Positions 34,987 to 43,060 of a stretch of DNA of 64,000 bases are shown piece by piece; the stretch's first letter is position 1; each line of letters starts with the position of its first letter. The position numbers were made by a program, and so were the translations under genes. Source of the DNA: an uncultured Holophagaceae bacterium (GTDB lineage: Bacteria; Acidobacteriota; Holophagae; Holophagales; Holophagaceae); NCBI GenBank assembly GCA_903913215.1, contig CAIWKE010000026.1, positions 34,975 to 98,974 of the forward strand, given 5' to 3'. A model generated the notes under the pieces. That model searched no databases. It saw only the letters and a list, made by a program, of their open reading frames with translations, and was not told where the DNA came from.

Positions 34987-36141
34987 ATGCGCCGCCCCTC
35001 CACTCAGACTGCCGTGCTCCTGGTGACGGCCCTCGCCTTCCATGTGGACATGCTCCTGTACTACCTGCTGGTGCCACTGCTGCCGCGCTACGCTCGGGAT
35101 CTGCACCTCAACCAGATGCAGATCGGCGTCCTCTTCGGCAGCTATGCTGTGGCGCTCCTGCTGGCGACCTTTCCGGTGGCGATCCTCACGGACCGGTATG
35201 GGCGCCGGGCACCCATGCTCTGGGGCCTGCTGGGCCTCGGTATAACGACCTTGGTCTTCGCCGTGTCCAAGCATTACTGGCTGCTGGTGCTGGCCCGTTT
35301 CTGCCAAGGGGCCGCAGGGGCTGCCACCTGGCTGCCGGGCATGGCCCTGCTGGCGGACCACTTCCCCTCCGAATCCCGGGGCCGGGCCATGAGCACAGCC
35401 TTCGCTGCGGCAAACCTCGGTGTCTTCCTCGGTCCACCCTTGTCTGGCTTCCTGGATCAGCACGCTGGTCCCGCCGCGCCATTCCTCTTGGGGACTGCCC
35501 TGGTGGCTCTCGATGCGGCGGGCCGGGCCTTCCTGCTGCCCAAGGAAGAAGGCGAGCGGGGACCGCGCATCTCCTTCCGCCTGCTGCTGTCCAATCCTGT
35601 GGTGCGCCTGTTCGCGGGGGCCATGGCCCTGGGCTCGGGGCTCTGGGCGTTGCTGGAGTCCACCTTGCCCTTGGACATGGACGCCCGCCTGGGGCTCAAC
35701 TCCTACCGGATTGGCCTCTGTTTTGCGGCCTTGGCGCTGGCCCACATCTTCACCTCTCCACTCATGGGCCGCCTCTCGGATCGCATCGGCCGGGTCAAGG
35801 TGCTGCGGATGGGGCTGGTGCTGATCCTGATCCTGCTGCCCCTACCGGCCCTGGCCTCGAAGCCCTGGATGCTGGTGCTGGCCATGATGGGCCTGGGCAG
35901 CACGGCCAGCTTCATCATGAGCCCCTGCAGTCCGGCGGTGGCAGACCAGGTGGAACGCCTGGGCAGCCAGAGCTTCGCCTCGGCCTTTTCCATCCTCAAC
36001 CTGGCCTATTCCGTGGGGCTCATGATCGGCCCCATCGTGGGTGGCGCCCTGGTGCAGGGGCTGGGCCTGCCCCTGGCCCTGGGGCTTTGTGGCTGCGGGT
36101 TCGGGGCCTATCTGGTGGCGACCCGGGGCATCAGCGCTTGA
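34987..36141 (+). CDS. Major facilitator superfamily transporter
   Basis: A 384-residue inner-membrane protein with about twelve hydrophobic segments. MFS motif A is visible in both halves (TDRYGRRAPMLWG after helix 2, and GRLSDRIGRVKVLRMG). It looks like a drug/H+ antiporter type, but the substrate cannot be told. The ATG at 34987 begins the conserved part; the upstream open frame runs through repeats and is not coding. Its 3' end overlaps the convergent methyltransferase gene by 11 bases. Confidence 0.85.
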   Translation: MRRPSTQTAVLLVTALAFHVDMLLYYLLVPLLPRYARDLHLNQMQIGVLFGSYAVALLLATFPVAILTDRYGRRAPMLWGLLGLGITTLVFAVSKHYWLLVLARFCQGAAGAATWLPGMALLADHFPSESRGRAMSTAFAAANLGVFLGPPLSGFLDQHAGPAAPFLLGTALVALDAAGRAFLLPKEEGERGPRISFRLLLSNPVVRLFAGAMALGSGLWALLESTLPLDMDARLGLNSYRIGLCFAALALAHIFTSPLMGRLSDRIGRVKVLRMGLVLILILLPLPALASKPWMLVLAMMGLGSTASFIMSPCSPAVADQVERLGSQSFASAFSILNLAYSVGLMIGPIVGGALVQGLGLPLALGLCGCGFGAYLVATRGISA

Positions 36142-36847
36142 TGGCCCGGTAGATCCGGCGTTCCGCGGACTGGGTCCAGGGCTGGCCATCCAGTCCACCA
36201 TAGACCTGCTCCAGTTCCAGCCCGCAGGTCTCGAAGGCGCCGCGAACCTCGGCCTCCGTGGGAATCCAGATGTCATGGCAAAAGCGGGCACCCTGGCAGA
36301 TGCGCTCGGTGATGATGCGGCGGTCGTCCGAGGACCAGGTCACGCGCTCCTGGTAGCCCTCTTCGGGGAAGTCCAGCCAGACGTCATCCACATCGGCCGT
36401 GACCTCCTGCAGGTAGCCCCGGCCCGCAAGGTCCAGCAGCAGCACGCCACCGGGTCGCAGCACTCGGGTGAATTCCTCGAGTTGCCTGAGGTTCTCGGCC
36501 TCGGTGGCGAAGTAGCCCCAGCTCGTATAGGCGCAGAAGACCCCGTCAGCGCAGGCGGTGCGGAAGGGCAGGGCCCTGAAGTCCAGGCGCACGAGAGGGG
36601 CTGGTTGTTCGGCCTGATGCCGAACCAGATTCAAGGGACTGAGGTCGCCCCCGATGGCTTCAAGCCCGGCCGCCCGGAGGTGGGGATGCAGGCGCCCCCA
36701 GCCGCAGGGCAGGTCCAGAACCAGGCTGCCCGGGGGCAGGTCCAGCAGGGCCGTGAGCCCCGGACCCTCCACCTGGGCCTCCTGGACCTTGTCGGCATAG
36801 ATGGTGAAATAGGCGGGATGGTTGAAGTCCCAGGCGAACCAGTCCAT
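36131..36847 (-). CDS. Class I SAM-dependent methyltransferase
   Basis: A 238-residue soluble enzyme. Motif I is LVLDLPCGWGRLHPHLRAAG, motif II the acidic GGDLSP, and the later VLRPGGVLLLDLAG is motif IV/post-IV. The N-terminal WFAWDFNHPAYFTIY is probably the substrate-side lid. The substrate is unknown. It converges on the MFS gene with a small overlap. Confidence 0.83.
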   Translation of the reverse strand: MDWFAWDFNHPAYFTIYADKVQEAQVEGPGLTALLDLPPGSLVLDLPCGWGRLHPHLRAAGLEAIGGDLSPLNLVRHQAEQPAPLVRLDFRALPFRTACADGVFCAYTSWGYFATEAENLRQLEEFTRVLRPGGVLLLDLAGRGYLQEVTADVDDVWLDFPEEGYQERVTWSSDDRRIITERICQGARFCHDIWIPTEAEVRGAFETCGLELEQVYGGLDGQPWTQSAERRIYRAIKR

Positions 36848-36938
36848 TTGGGGATTGTGGCAGATACGCAGGGCCGTTCCAGGCGCAGAAAGCCCGGCAA
36901 GTCAGGCTTTCTGCGGTAGGGACTGAAGGGGTAAACGA

Positions 36939-37484
36939 CTACTCGTCGTCGGTCTCGGCCTTCACCAGCTTTGCGGTGGGGGTGGAGACGGGGGCTGGGG
37001 CGCCCTTCCAGACATAGCGGGTGCCTCGCTTCTGGCCGCTCTTGGCGATGAGTTGGGTGTCTTCCAGTTCGGTGAAGAGGCGGCGGAGGGTGGCGGGGGC
37101 CCAGTCGCAGTCCTTGAGGTTGAGCTCCACTTGGGCGTCGAAGCTGCTGAGCGAACCCTTAGCCTGAAGGGCCAGCATGAGCTGTTCCTTCAAGACCTGA
37201 AGTTCAGGCTTGGAGCGGCGGGCCTTGGTCTTGTAGGCCGGGGCCGCCTCCTGAGCCGCTTCCGGGGAGGCGATGCGGGGGGCTGGAACGACGACTGCTG
37301 TGGCGGATGCCTGGGACTGGATGAGCAGGCCGTCGAGGTAGATGTCGCCACGCTCGGGCTGGAAGAGCACCACCACAGAACCGGGGGTGATGCCTTCGTG
37401 CTGCAGAGCTGTAATAATCCGCTCTCCGACCCGAGATTTCTGCTCGGCGGAAAGGGTGGGGGTTTCAATGATGACAATGGCCAT
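36939..37484 (-). CDS. Tautomerase-like N-terminal module fused to a winged-helix domain
   Basis: A 181-residue protein. Residues 1-55 resemble the 4-oxalocrotonate tautomerase family (IVIIETPTLSAEQKSRVGER, GITPGSVVVLF, GDIYLDGLL). The residue after Met is Ala, not the catalytic Pro. A Pro/Ala linker (56-90) leads to a winged-helix-like region, about 93-161, with APATLRRLFTELEDTQLI as recognition part and a GTRYVWKG wing. GGAG lies five bases before the ATG at 37484. It is divergent from the Fur-family gene, sharing its promoter region. It is probably a regulator or sensor; the fold call is by eye. Confidence 0.55.
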   Translation of the reverse strand: MAIVIIETPTLSAEQKSRVGERIITALQHEGITPGSVVVLFQPERGDIYLDGLLIQSQASATAVVVPAPRIASPEAAQEAAPAYKTKARRSKPELQVLKEQLMLALQAKGSLSSFDAQVELNLKDCDWAPATLRRLFTELEDTQLIAKSGQKRGTRYVWKGAPAPVSTPTAKLVKAETDDE

Positions 37485-37587
37485 GTGGACTCCAGTATGT
37501 ATACTCAATGATAATATTAGCCGTTAATATAGATTTGTAAAATATTGATTTTCTAATTCATCGTGTAGACTTCCCGCCGAGGGCCCC
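37485..37587. promoter_or_regulatory. A+T-rich divergent promoter region, possible Fur operator
   Basis: The 103 bases between the two divergent regulators are much richer in A+T than the rest. AATGATAATATTAG is reminiscent of half a Fur box, and ATATTA (37514-37519) mirrors TAATAT (37525-37530). Autoregulation by the Fur-family protein is plausible but not shown. Confidence 0.4.
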
Positions 37588-38088
37588 ATGCGAAAGCCGA
37601 AAAACGAAAGGCCTGAGGAACAGCAGCGCTTCGAAGCGTTTCTGCGCTCCCGTCAACTCAAATTGACGGGTGAACGCCTGGAATTGGTGGAAGAGGTCTT
37701 CGGCCAGGCCCATCACTTTGATGCCGACCAGCTGCACATGGCACTCAAGCAGAAGGGGAAGGCCATCAGCCGGGCCACGGTCTACCGCACCCTGGACCTG
37801 CTGGTGCAGTGCGGCCTCGTTCGCAAGAGCAGCTTCGGAGACCAGCACGCCCATTACGAGGCGGTTCGCAGCAATGAGCACCATGACCACCTCATCTGCC
37901 TGAACTGCGATGCCATCATCGAGTTCTTCCGCCCGACTCTGGAGGCGCTGCAGGAGCAGATCTGCAAGGAGTTCAGCTTCCGCCCCATGCACCACAGCCA
38001 CCAGATCTTCGGCCTCTGCAAGGACTGCCAGGCTCGCACCATGGATGATTCGGCCTTGGCCCACCGGTTGAGCCAACTAAATACCTGA
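37588..38088 (+). CDS. Fur-family metalloregulator
   Basis: A 166-residue winged-helix repressor. The DNA-binding domain is residues 15-90 (SRQLKLTGERLELVEEVF, ISRATVYRTLDLLVQCGLV). The dimerisation part carries metal ligands in HHDHLICLNCDAIIEF and the CxxC in LCKDC. It could be Fur, Zur or PerR; the HHDHLICLNC pattern and E-F spacing lean to Fur. The Feo operon at 43723 would be a natural target. The ATG lacks a strong ribosome site. Confidence 0.88.
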   Translation: MRKPKNERPEEQQRFEAFLRSRQLKLTGERLELVEEVFGQAHHFDADQLHMALKQKGKAISRATVYRTLDLLVQCGLVRKSSFGDQHAHYEAVRSNEHHDHLICLNCDAIIEFFRPTLEALQEQICKEFSFRPMHHSHQIFGLCKDCQARTMDDSALAHRLSQLNT

Positions 38089-38094
38089 TGTTGT

Positions 38095-38172
38095 CCGGGG
38101 GTTCCTCGCTGCGCGAACACCCCCGGGCCCCCGCGCCTTGGCTCGGCGGAGCCGCGCCGAGGCTTTGCCATC
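38095..38172. repeat. Intergenic palindromic repeat, copy D
   Basis: CCGGGGGTTCC then CGCTGCGCGAACACCCCCGG, nearly identical to copy A, followed by a diverged second half (GCTCGGCGGAGCC, GAGGCTTTGCC). It lies seven bases after the Fur-family stop, 3.5 kb from copies A-C, and is followed by the hairpin at 38184-38208. Confidence 0.7.
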
Positions 38173-38183
38173 GTTTTTCCTCC

Positions 38184-38208
38184 CGCAGAATCGCGCAGCG
38201 ATTCTGCG
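38184..38208. terminator. Perfect hairpin after copy D
   Basis: CGCAGAATCG (38184-38193) pairs with CGATTCTGCG (38199-38208) around CGCAG. It is preceded by TTTTTCCTCC. It may end the Fur-family transcript; the nearly parallel hairpin at 34910-34936 suggests it is part of the repeat family. Confidence 0.5.
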
Positions 38209-38243
38209 CAAGCCCCGACTTATCGTTTGGGTTAGGCTGTCGC

Positions 38244-39311
38244 ATGGCTAAATTAACCCTTCAGGATCTCCAGCGCCTTCCCAAGACCGACCTGCACGTC
38301 CACTTGGACGGCAGCCTGCGGATCTCCACCATCCTCGAGCTGGCGGAAGCCCAGAAGGTGAAGCTGCCCGCGGATTCCGTGGAGGGCCTGCGGCCCTTCG
38401 TGGAGGTGGGCGATGACTGCAAATCCCTGGTGGACTACCTGAAGGCTTTTGACGTCACCCTCTCGGTGATGCAGACCTATGAAAGCCTGGTGCGCACGGC
38501 TTTCGAGCTGGCCGAGGATGCGGCCGAGGAGAACGTGCGCTACCTGGAAGTCCGCTACAGTCCCATCCTCCACCAGCAGAAGGGACTGACCCTGCACGCC
38601 ATCGTGCAGGCGGTGCTGGAGGGCCTGGCTCAGGCTGAGCGCAAATACAACATCAAGACCGGCGTCATTCTCTGCGGCATGCGCCACATCTCGCCGGACA
38701 TCTCCCTGCGCCTGGCGGACCTCACGGTGGCCTTCAAGAACAAGGGCGTGGTGGGCTACGACCTGGCCGGTGCCGAGGAGAACTTCCCCGCCAAGCGGCA
38801 CAAGGACGCCTTTGGCCGCGTGCTCCAGAACAACATCAACTGCACGCTGCATGCGGGCGAGGCCTACGGGCCCGAGAGCATCCACCAGGCCATCCACCTC
38901 TGCGGCGCCCACCGCATCGGCCACGGCGTGCGCCTCATCGAGGATGGTGACCTGCTGAACTATGTGAACGACCACCGCATTCCGCTTGAGTGCTGCCCCT
39001 CGAGCAACGTCCAGACCAAGGCCGTGAAGAAGATGGCCGACCATCCCATCCGGCTCTTCTACGACCTGGGCCTGCGGGTGACCGTGAACACTGACAACCG
39101 CATGGTCACGGGCACCAGCGTGAGTCGTGAGCTGCTGGTCATTCACGAGGAGCTGAACTTCACGCTGGAGGAGATCAAGGATGTGGTCATCATGGGCTTC
39201 AAGAGCGCCTTCCTGCCCTATGCCCTCAAGCGGGCTCTGCTGGCCGAGGTGGTCCACGAGCTGAAGGCCTTCAAGCCCGGCAGCCTGGAGAGTAAAAAGG
39301 AGCATCTGTGA
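38244..39311 (+). CDS. add: Adenosine deaminase-family protein
   Basis: A 355-residue amidohydrolase that would convert adenosine to inosine. Zinc ligands lie in DLHVHLDGSLR and HAGEAYGPESI. GYDLAGAEENFP and HRIGHGVRLIED follow the family. In the late motif the usual SLNTDDP reads VNTDNRMVT, so the second Asp is Asn. That leaves room for a related activity such as a different aminopurine or aminofutalosine deaminase. The ATG at 38244 starts the conserved part. Confidence 0.83.
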   Translation: MAKLTLQDLQRLPKTDLHVHLDGSLRISTILELAEAQKVKLPADSVEGLRPFVEVGDDCKSLVDYLKAFDVTLSVMQTYESLVRTAFELAEDAAEENVRYLEVRYSPILHQQKGLTLHAIVQAVLEGLAQAERKYNIKTGVILCGMRHISPDISLRLADLTVAFKNKGVVGYDLAGAEENFPAKRHKDAFGRVLQNNINCTLHAGEAYGPESIHQAIHLCGAHRIGHGVRLIEDGDLLNYVNDHRIPLECCPSSNVQTKAVKKMADHPIRLFYDLGLRVTVNTDNRMVTGTSVSRELLVIHEELNFTLEEIKDVVIMGFKSAFLPYALKRALLAEVVHELKAFKPGSLESKKEHL

Positions 39312-39319
39312 TTCTGCTA

Positions 39320-39340
39320 TCCTGACTTCCGAGGTCAGGA
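39320..39340 (+). promoter_or_regulatory. Hairpin over the nrnA ribosome site
   Basis: TCCTGAC (39320-39326) and GTCAGGA (39334-39340) pair perfectly around TTCCGAG, and the nrnA ATG is at 39344. The likely Shine-Dalgarno bases GAGG (39331-39334) are in the loop and the first stem base. It may tune translation, or be the weak terminator of the previous gene. Confidence 0.45.
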
Positions 39341-39343
39341 TTC

Positions 39344-40339
39344 ATGCTGGATCGTCTTGCCGCCTTTCTCGATAGCCACTCGCGGATACTGCTCACCACC
39401 CATGAGAATCCTGATGGGGATGGCGTTGGTGCATCCGTGGCCCTGGCCGCCCACCTGAAGGCCGAGGGTAAATCGGTGCGCATCGTGGTGACGCCCCATT
39501 TACCGGAGTATCTGAGCTTCCTGGATCCCGAGGGCTGGGTTGAAGGCTTTGATCCCGCTGGCGCCCACGCGGACTTGGCCCAGTGGCCCGAGGCCTGGCT
39601 CCTCATTGACGCCTCAGAGCCCCACCGCATGGGGCCCCTCTTTCCGGTCTTCCAGGGCACCCCCGCGGTCCGCGCCTGCCTGGACCACCACCTCAAAGAC
39701 GTCCCCCAGGGCTTCGATCTGGAATTCACGGACCCCACCGCCAGCGCCAGCACCGAGCTGGTCTATGACTTGGTGCGGCCGCGCGTGGGCGGAGACCTGC
39801 CCCCGGTCATGGCCCAGGCCCTCTACGCGGGGCTGGTGAGCGACACGGGCAACTTCCGGCACTCCAACAGTACGCCCAAGGTGCACCACGCGGCGGCGGA
39901 CCTCATCGCCCAGGGCGTCCAGCCAGCGCGGGTATTCAATGCCCTCTACCAGACCGCCACCCCCGCCAAGCTCAAGCTCTTCGGCCGGGCCATGGGTGGC
40001 CTGCAGCTTCGGGATGAGGGGCGCTTCGCCTACGTGGCCGTGAGCCAGGCCGATCTGTTGGCCTGCGGGGCCAAGGCGGATGATCTGGATGACCTGGTAG
40101 AGGAGCCCCGCAAGTTGCTGGGCGTGGAAGTGGCGGCCCTCTTTTCTGAAACCCCGGACGGTCGTGCCAAGGTGAGCCTGCGCTCCCGGGAGCGGGTGGA
40201 TGTCAACGCCGTGTGCCGCCGCTTTGGCGGGGGTGGCCACCGCCTGGCCTCTGGCGCCAAGGTCGCCATGCCCCTGGCCACTTTCCTCGCTGAGGTCGAA
40301 GCGGCAGTCCTGTCCCAGATGGCCCAGGACCTCGTCTAG
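39344..40339 (+). CDS. nrnA: DHH-family oligoribonuclease/pAp phosphatase
   Basis: NrnA degrades short RNA oligomers and 3',5'-bisphosphate nucleotides. The 331-residue protein shows the manganese motifs HENPDGDGVGAS, the DHH-type CLDHHLKD, LIDASEP and YAGLVSDTGNF, and the DHHA1 substrate loop GGGGHRLASGAKV at the end. Length is standard. It starts 32 bases after the adenosine deaminase gene on the same strand. Nucleotide-salvage and RNA-turnover functions sit together. Confidence 0.9.
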   Translation: MLDRLAAFLDSHSRILLTTHENPDGDGVGASVALAAHLKAEGKSVRIVVTPHLPEYLSFLDPEGWVEGFDPAGAHADLAQWPEAWLLIDASEPHRMGPLFPVFQGTPAVRACLDHHLKDVPQGFDLEFTDPTASASTELVYDLVRPRVGGDLPPVMAQALYAGLVSDTGNFRHSNSTPKVHHAAADLIAQGVQPARVFNALYQTATPAKLKLFGRAMGGLQLRDEGRFAYVAVSQADLLACGAKADDLDDLVEEPRKLLGVEVAALFSETPDGRAKVSLRSRERVDVNAVCRRFGGGGHRLASGAKVAMPLATFLAEVEAAVLSQMAQDLV

Positions 40340-40428
40340 ACTTTTCCTTCCGGGTCCTCCCGGGTTTCACGCTGCATTCTTCCCCCCAGCGGCATCCAAG
40401 CCTACAGCCGCCGCCCCCTCGGATCCCC

Positions 40429-41091
40429 ATGTCACCCAAAGATCCCAGCACCGCCCCGAAGCTCGAACTGTTCTGCAAGCTGCAGGCGGACAAGGTGCCC
40501 TTCATCGCCAAGGCCAACGTCCCTTCTTTGTTCGGGAAGTTCACGGTCTACGGCTTTCTGGAGCACGCCACGGGCAAGGAACACCTGGCAATTGTCAGCG
40601 GTGAGATCGATGCCCGCCGCCGCGTCCCCGTGCGCATCCACTCCGAGTGCTGGACCGGCGATGTGTTGGGCAGTCTCAAGTGCGACTGCCGTCAGCAGTT
40701 GGAAGAGGGCCTCCGCCACGTCTCCGAGCATGGGGGCATGGTGCTCTACCTGCGCCAGGAGGGCCGCGGCATTGGCCTCCTGAACAAGCTGAAGGCCTAC
40801 GCCCTCCAGGAGCAGGGCCTGGACACCGTGGAGGCCAACCACTCCCTGGGCTTCCCGGATGACCTTCGCACTTACGACTGTGCTGTGGAGATGCTCAACT
40901 TCTTTGGCATCACCAAGGTGAAGCTCCTTACCAACAATCCGCGGAAGATCGGGGCCCTGGAGTCTGCGGGCATCGAGGTGGAGCGCGAGCGGCACCAGCT
41001 GGCCTCCAATCCCCACAACCTCCGCTACCTCAAGACCAAGGCCCGCAAGAGCGGACACATGCTGGACTTCGAGGAAGAAATACTTCCCTAG
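40429..41091 (+). CDS. ribA: GTP cyclohydrolase II
   Basis: RibA opens GTP as the first step of riboflavin synthesis. The 220-residue protein has the zinc cysteines in ECWTGDVLGSLKCDC, the catalytic stretch LRQEGRGIGLLNK, and LLTNNPRKIGALESAGI. It is a stand-alone enzyme without the RibB half that is often fused to it. It lies 89 bases after nrnA. No other rib gene is in the window. Confidence 0.94.
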   Translation: MSPKDPSTAPKLELFCKLQADKVPFIAKANVPSLFGKFTVYGFLEHATGKEHLAIVSGEIDARRRVPVRIHSECWTGDVLGSLKCDCRQQLEEGLRHVSEHGGMVLYLRQEGRGIGLLNKLKAYALQEQGLDTVEANHSLGFPDDLRTYDCAVEMLNFFGITKVKLLTNNPRKIGALESAGIEVERERHQLASNPHNLRYLKTKARKSGHMLDFEEEILP

Positions 41092-41138
41092 GGACATTCT
41101 GCTGACAAGTGGGCCCTGGACCTGATAGCAATAGGGGT

Positions 41139-41591
41139 ATGCCCGTACCCCTCGCGCCCGTCTCGGACCAGACCATCCACGACATCTCTCACGTCATCCA
41201 GCTGTCGGTGGCGCCGGTATTCCTGCTCACTTCCATCGGGACCATCCTGGGTGTGATGTCCGCGCGGCTGGCCCGCATCGTGGACCGGGCCCGGACGCTG
41301 CTGGATCGCCTGGAGACGGTGGCAGAGGACAAGGCCCCGGCCATCCATGCGGAGATGCACACTCTGGATCGACGTCGCCGCCTGGTGAACTTCGCCATCA
41401 CCTGCGGCACCCTGGCGGCCCTGCTCGTCTGCGTGAGCATCGCCACGGTGTTCCTGGGTGCCGTCATGAAGGCCAACGTCGCCCGCATCGTGGCCTCGCT
41501 GTTCATCCTCGCCATGGGCGCCTTCGTGGCCGCCTTGGTGTTCTTCCTGCGCGAGATCCTGCTGGCGGTCCGGAGCCTGGTGCTTTCATAG
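41139..41591 (+). CDS. DUF2721-type membrane protein
   Basis: A 150-residue membrane protein of unknown function. It has three hydrophobic segments, residues about 18-38 (VAPVFLLTSIGTILGVM), 84-107 and 118-140, and a charged middle region with RLARIVDRARTLLDRLE, the hallmark of DUF2721. I start at the ATG at 41139 since GGGG precedes it. Its stop lies inside a strong terminator hairpin. No operon partner is evident. Confidence 0.75.
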   Translation: MPVPLAPVSDQTIHDISHVIQLSVAPVFLLTSIGTILGVMSARLARIVDRARTLLDRLETVAEDKAPAIHAEMHTLDRRRRLVNFAITCGTLAALLVCVSIATVFLGAVMKANVARIVASLFILAMGAFVAALVFFLREILLAVRSLVLS

Positions 41592-41609
41592 AGGCACCAG
41601 GCTCCGGAC
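41568..41609. terminator. Perfect 16-base hairpin over the stop codon, between convergent genes
   Basis: Arms 41568-41583 and 41594-41609 are exact complements with a ten-base loop that holds the TAG of the upstream gene (41589-41591). It ends seven bases before the convergent rluB. Confidence 0.75.
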
Positions 41610-41615
41610 TCCAGA

Positions 41616-42989
41616 CTAGAGGCTCTTGATCGCCGCGATCTCCTGGGGGCTCAGGTAGCGCCAGGCGCCGGGCTTGATGAAGGGATCCGCCAGGGGGCCG
41701 AACTGCACCCGGCGCAGCTTGCTGACGGGGTGGCCCACGGCGGCAAACATGCGGCGGATCTGCTGGTTCTTGCCTTCGGTGAGGGTGACCTTCAACCAGG
41801 GGTTGTCACCCTTCTCGGCCACCTCGATGTGGCAGGGTTTGAGGCGCTGGCCGCTGAGGAGGAAGCCCTCCTGGAATTCCTTGAGCAGTTCCTGGCTGGG
41901 ATTCCGGTGGACCTTCACCAGATAGACCTTGGGGATCTCGTGCTCGGGGCCCATGAGCACCTGCGCCAAGGCGCCGTCATTGGTCATGAGGAGCAGGCCC
42001 TCAGAGTTGAAGTCCAGGCGGCCCACGGGGTAGAGGCGGCCAGGGACGCCCTTCAGGAGGGCCATTACCGTGGGCCTGCCCTGGTCATCCTTCACGGTCG
42101 TGACGTAGCCCTTGGGCTTGTTCATGAGGATGTAGACAGGATCCTCGCGCTGGATCTCCACCAGGTCCACGGTGATGACGTCCCGCTTGGGATTGGCGCA
42201 GGCGCCCAGTTCCGTGATCGTGCGGCCGTTCACCTGCACCCGGCCTTCGGTGATGATGGCTTCGCAGGCGCGACGACTGGCGATGCCGGCGGCGGCCAGG
42301 ATCTTCTGCAGGCGCTCCTGGCCGGGACCGCCAGGACGGGGCCCGGTCTTGCGGGGTGCGGCGGGCACCGCCGGCGCGGCCTTGACGGCGGGGCGGGCGG
42401 CTGGACGGGCACCCGCGCGGGGGGCTGGTCGGGCCCCGGGACGGGCCGCCGTGCCGGGGCTGCTGCGGCGACCATCGGTCGTGACGCTGGGACGGCGATG
42501 GGGCCGCTCCTCGGAGGAACCCACGGTACGGCGGGCCGGACGCTCTTCCGTGTTGCCCAGAACGCGGCGGGCCGGACGCTCTTCCGTATTACCCAGGACA
42601 CGGCGGGTGGGGCGGGCTTCGGTGTTGCCAAGCACACGACGGGCGGGGCGCTCCTCGGTGTTGCCAAGCACACGCCGGGCGGGGCGTTCCTCGCTGCGAG
42701 CGGGGCGCTCAGGGCTGCGGCGCACCGGACGCTCCTCACCAGAGGCGGCCGGGCGGCGGGCTGGGCGCGCTTCTGCGCGACTGGCGCTGCGCTCCTTGGC
42801 GTTGGTCGCAGGGCGGCGCACGGACGGATCCTCGGTGGCACCGGCCTCGCGTCGTGCGGGCCGCGCCTCTGAGCGAACGCCAGGGCGCTCCACCGAACGA
42901 CGGGCGGGGCGCTCCGAACCGGTACGATCGGGGCTGGACTTCCTGGTGGTGGACGCTGTTCGAGACCCCGGCGGGGTGAACTTTCTCAT
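41616..42989 (-). CDS. rluB: Pseudouridine synthase RluB/RsuA family with repetitive N-terminal extension
   Basis: This family isomerises uridine in rRNA (RluB: 23S U2605). The S4 RNA-binding domain is about residues 224-285 (ERLQKILAAAGIASRRACE). The catalytic domain has LMNKPKGYVTT, Asp326 in GRLDFNSEGLLL, and the C-terminal KNQQIRRMFAAVGHPVSKL. The first 220 residues are a disordered Arg/Pro/Ala-rich tail containing a 12-residue repeat (see the repeat entry). The tail is probably RNA-binding. At 457 residues it is much longer than usual. Confidence 0.9.
   Translation of the reverse strand: MRKFTPPGSRTASTTRKSSPDRTGSERPARRSVERPGVRSEARPARREAGATEDPSVRRPATNAKERSASRAEARPARRPAASGEERPVRRSPERPARSEERPARRVLGNTEERPARRVLGNTEARPTRRVLGNTEERPARRVLGNTEERPARRTVGSSEERPHRRPSVTTDGRRSSPGTAARPGARPAPRAGARPAARPAVKAAPAVPAAPRKTGPRPGGPGQERLQKILAAAGIASRRACEAIITEGRVQVNGRTITELGACANPKRDVITVDLVEIQREDPVYILMNKPKGYVTTVKDDQGRPTVMALLKGVPGRLYPVGRLDFNSEGLLLMTNDGALAQVLMGPEHEIPKVYLVKVHRNPSQELLKEFQEGFLLSGQRLKPCHIEVAEKGDNPWLKVTLTEGKNQQIRRMFAAVGHPVSKLRRVQFGPLADPFIKPGAWRYLSPQEIAAIKSL
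42510..42692 (-). repeat. 36-base tandem repeat in the rluB tail
   Basis: Encodes about five units of EERPARRVLGNT, residues 100-160 of RluB. The second to fourth units are nearly perfect, and the fifth ends in TVGSS. The sequence changes at synonymous positions between units, so it is not a very recent expansion. Confidence 0.8.
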
Positions 42990-43060
42990 GGCTGCTCCTT
43001 CGGCGTCTCCCGACGCGGACTGATCAGCCTAGCAGAAAAACGGCCAAATATTACCAGGGC

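Noticed and set aside
34352..35745. Long open frames running through the palindromic repeats on both strands
   Set aside because: The repeat units translate to recurring nonsense (such as QRGTP) and no start context is present. The MFS gene starts at 34987.
38253..39305. 350-codon minus-strand open frame
   Set aside because: Antisense to the adenosine deaminase gene.
42510..42692. CRISPR or IS-derived repeat in the rluB region
   Set aside because: The 36-base periodicity is in frame and encodes a regular 12-residue protein repeat.
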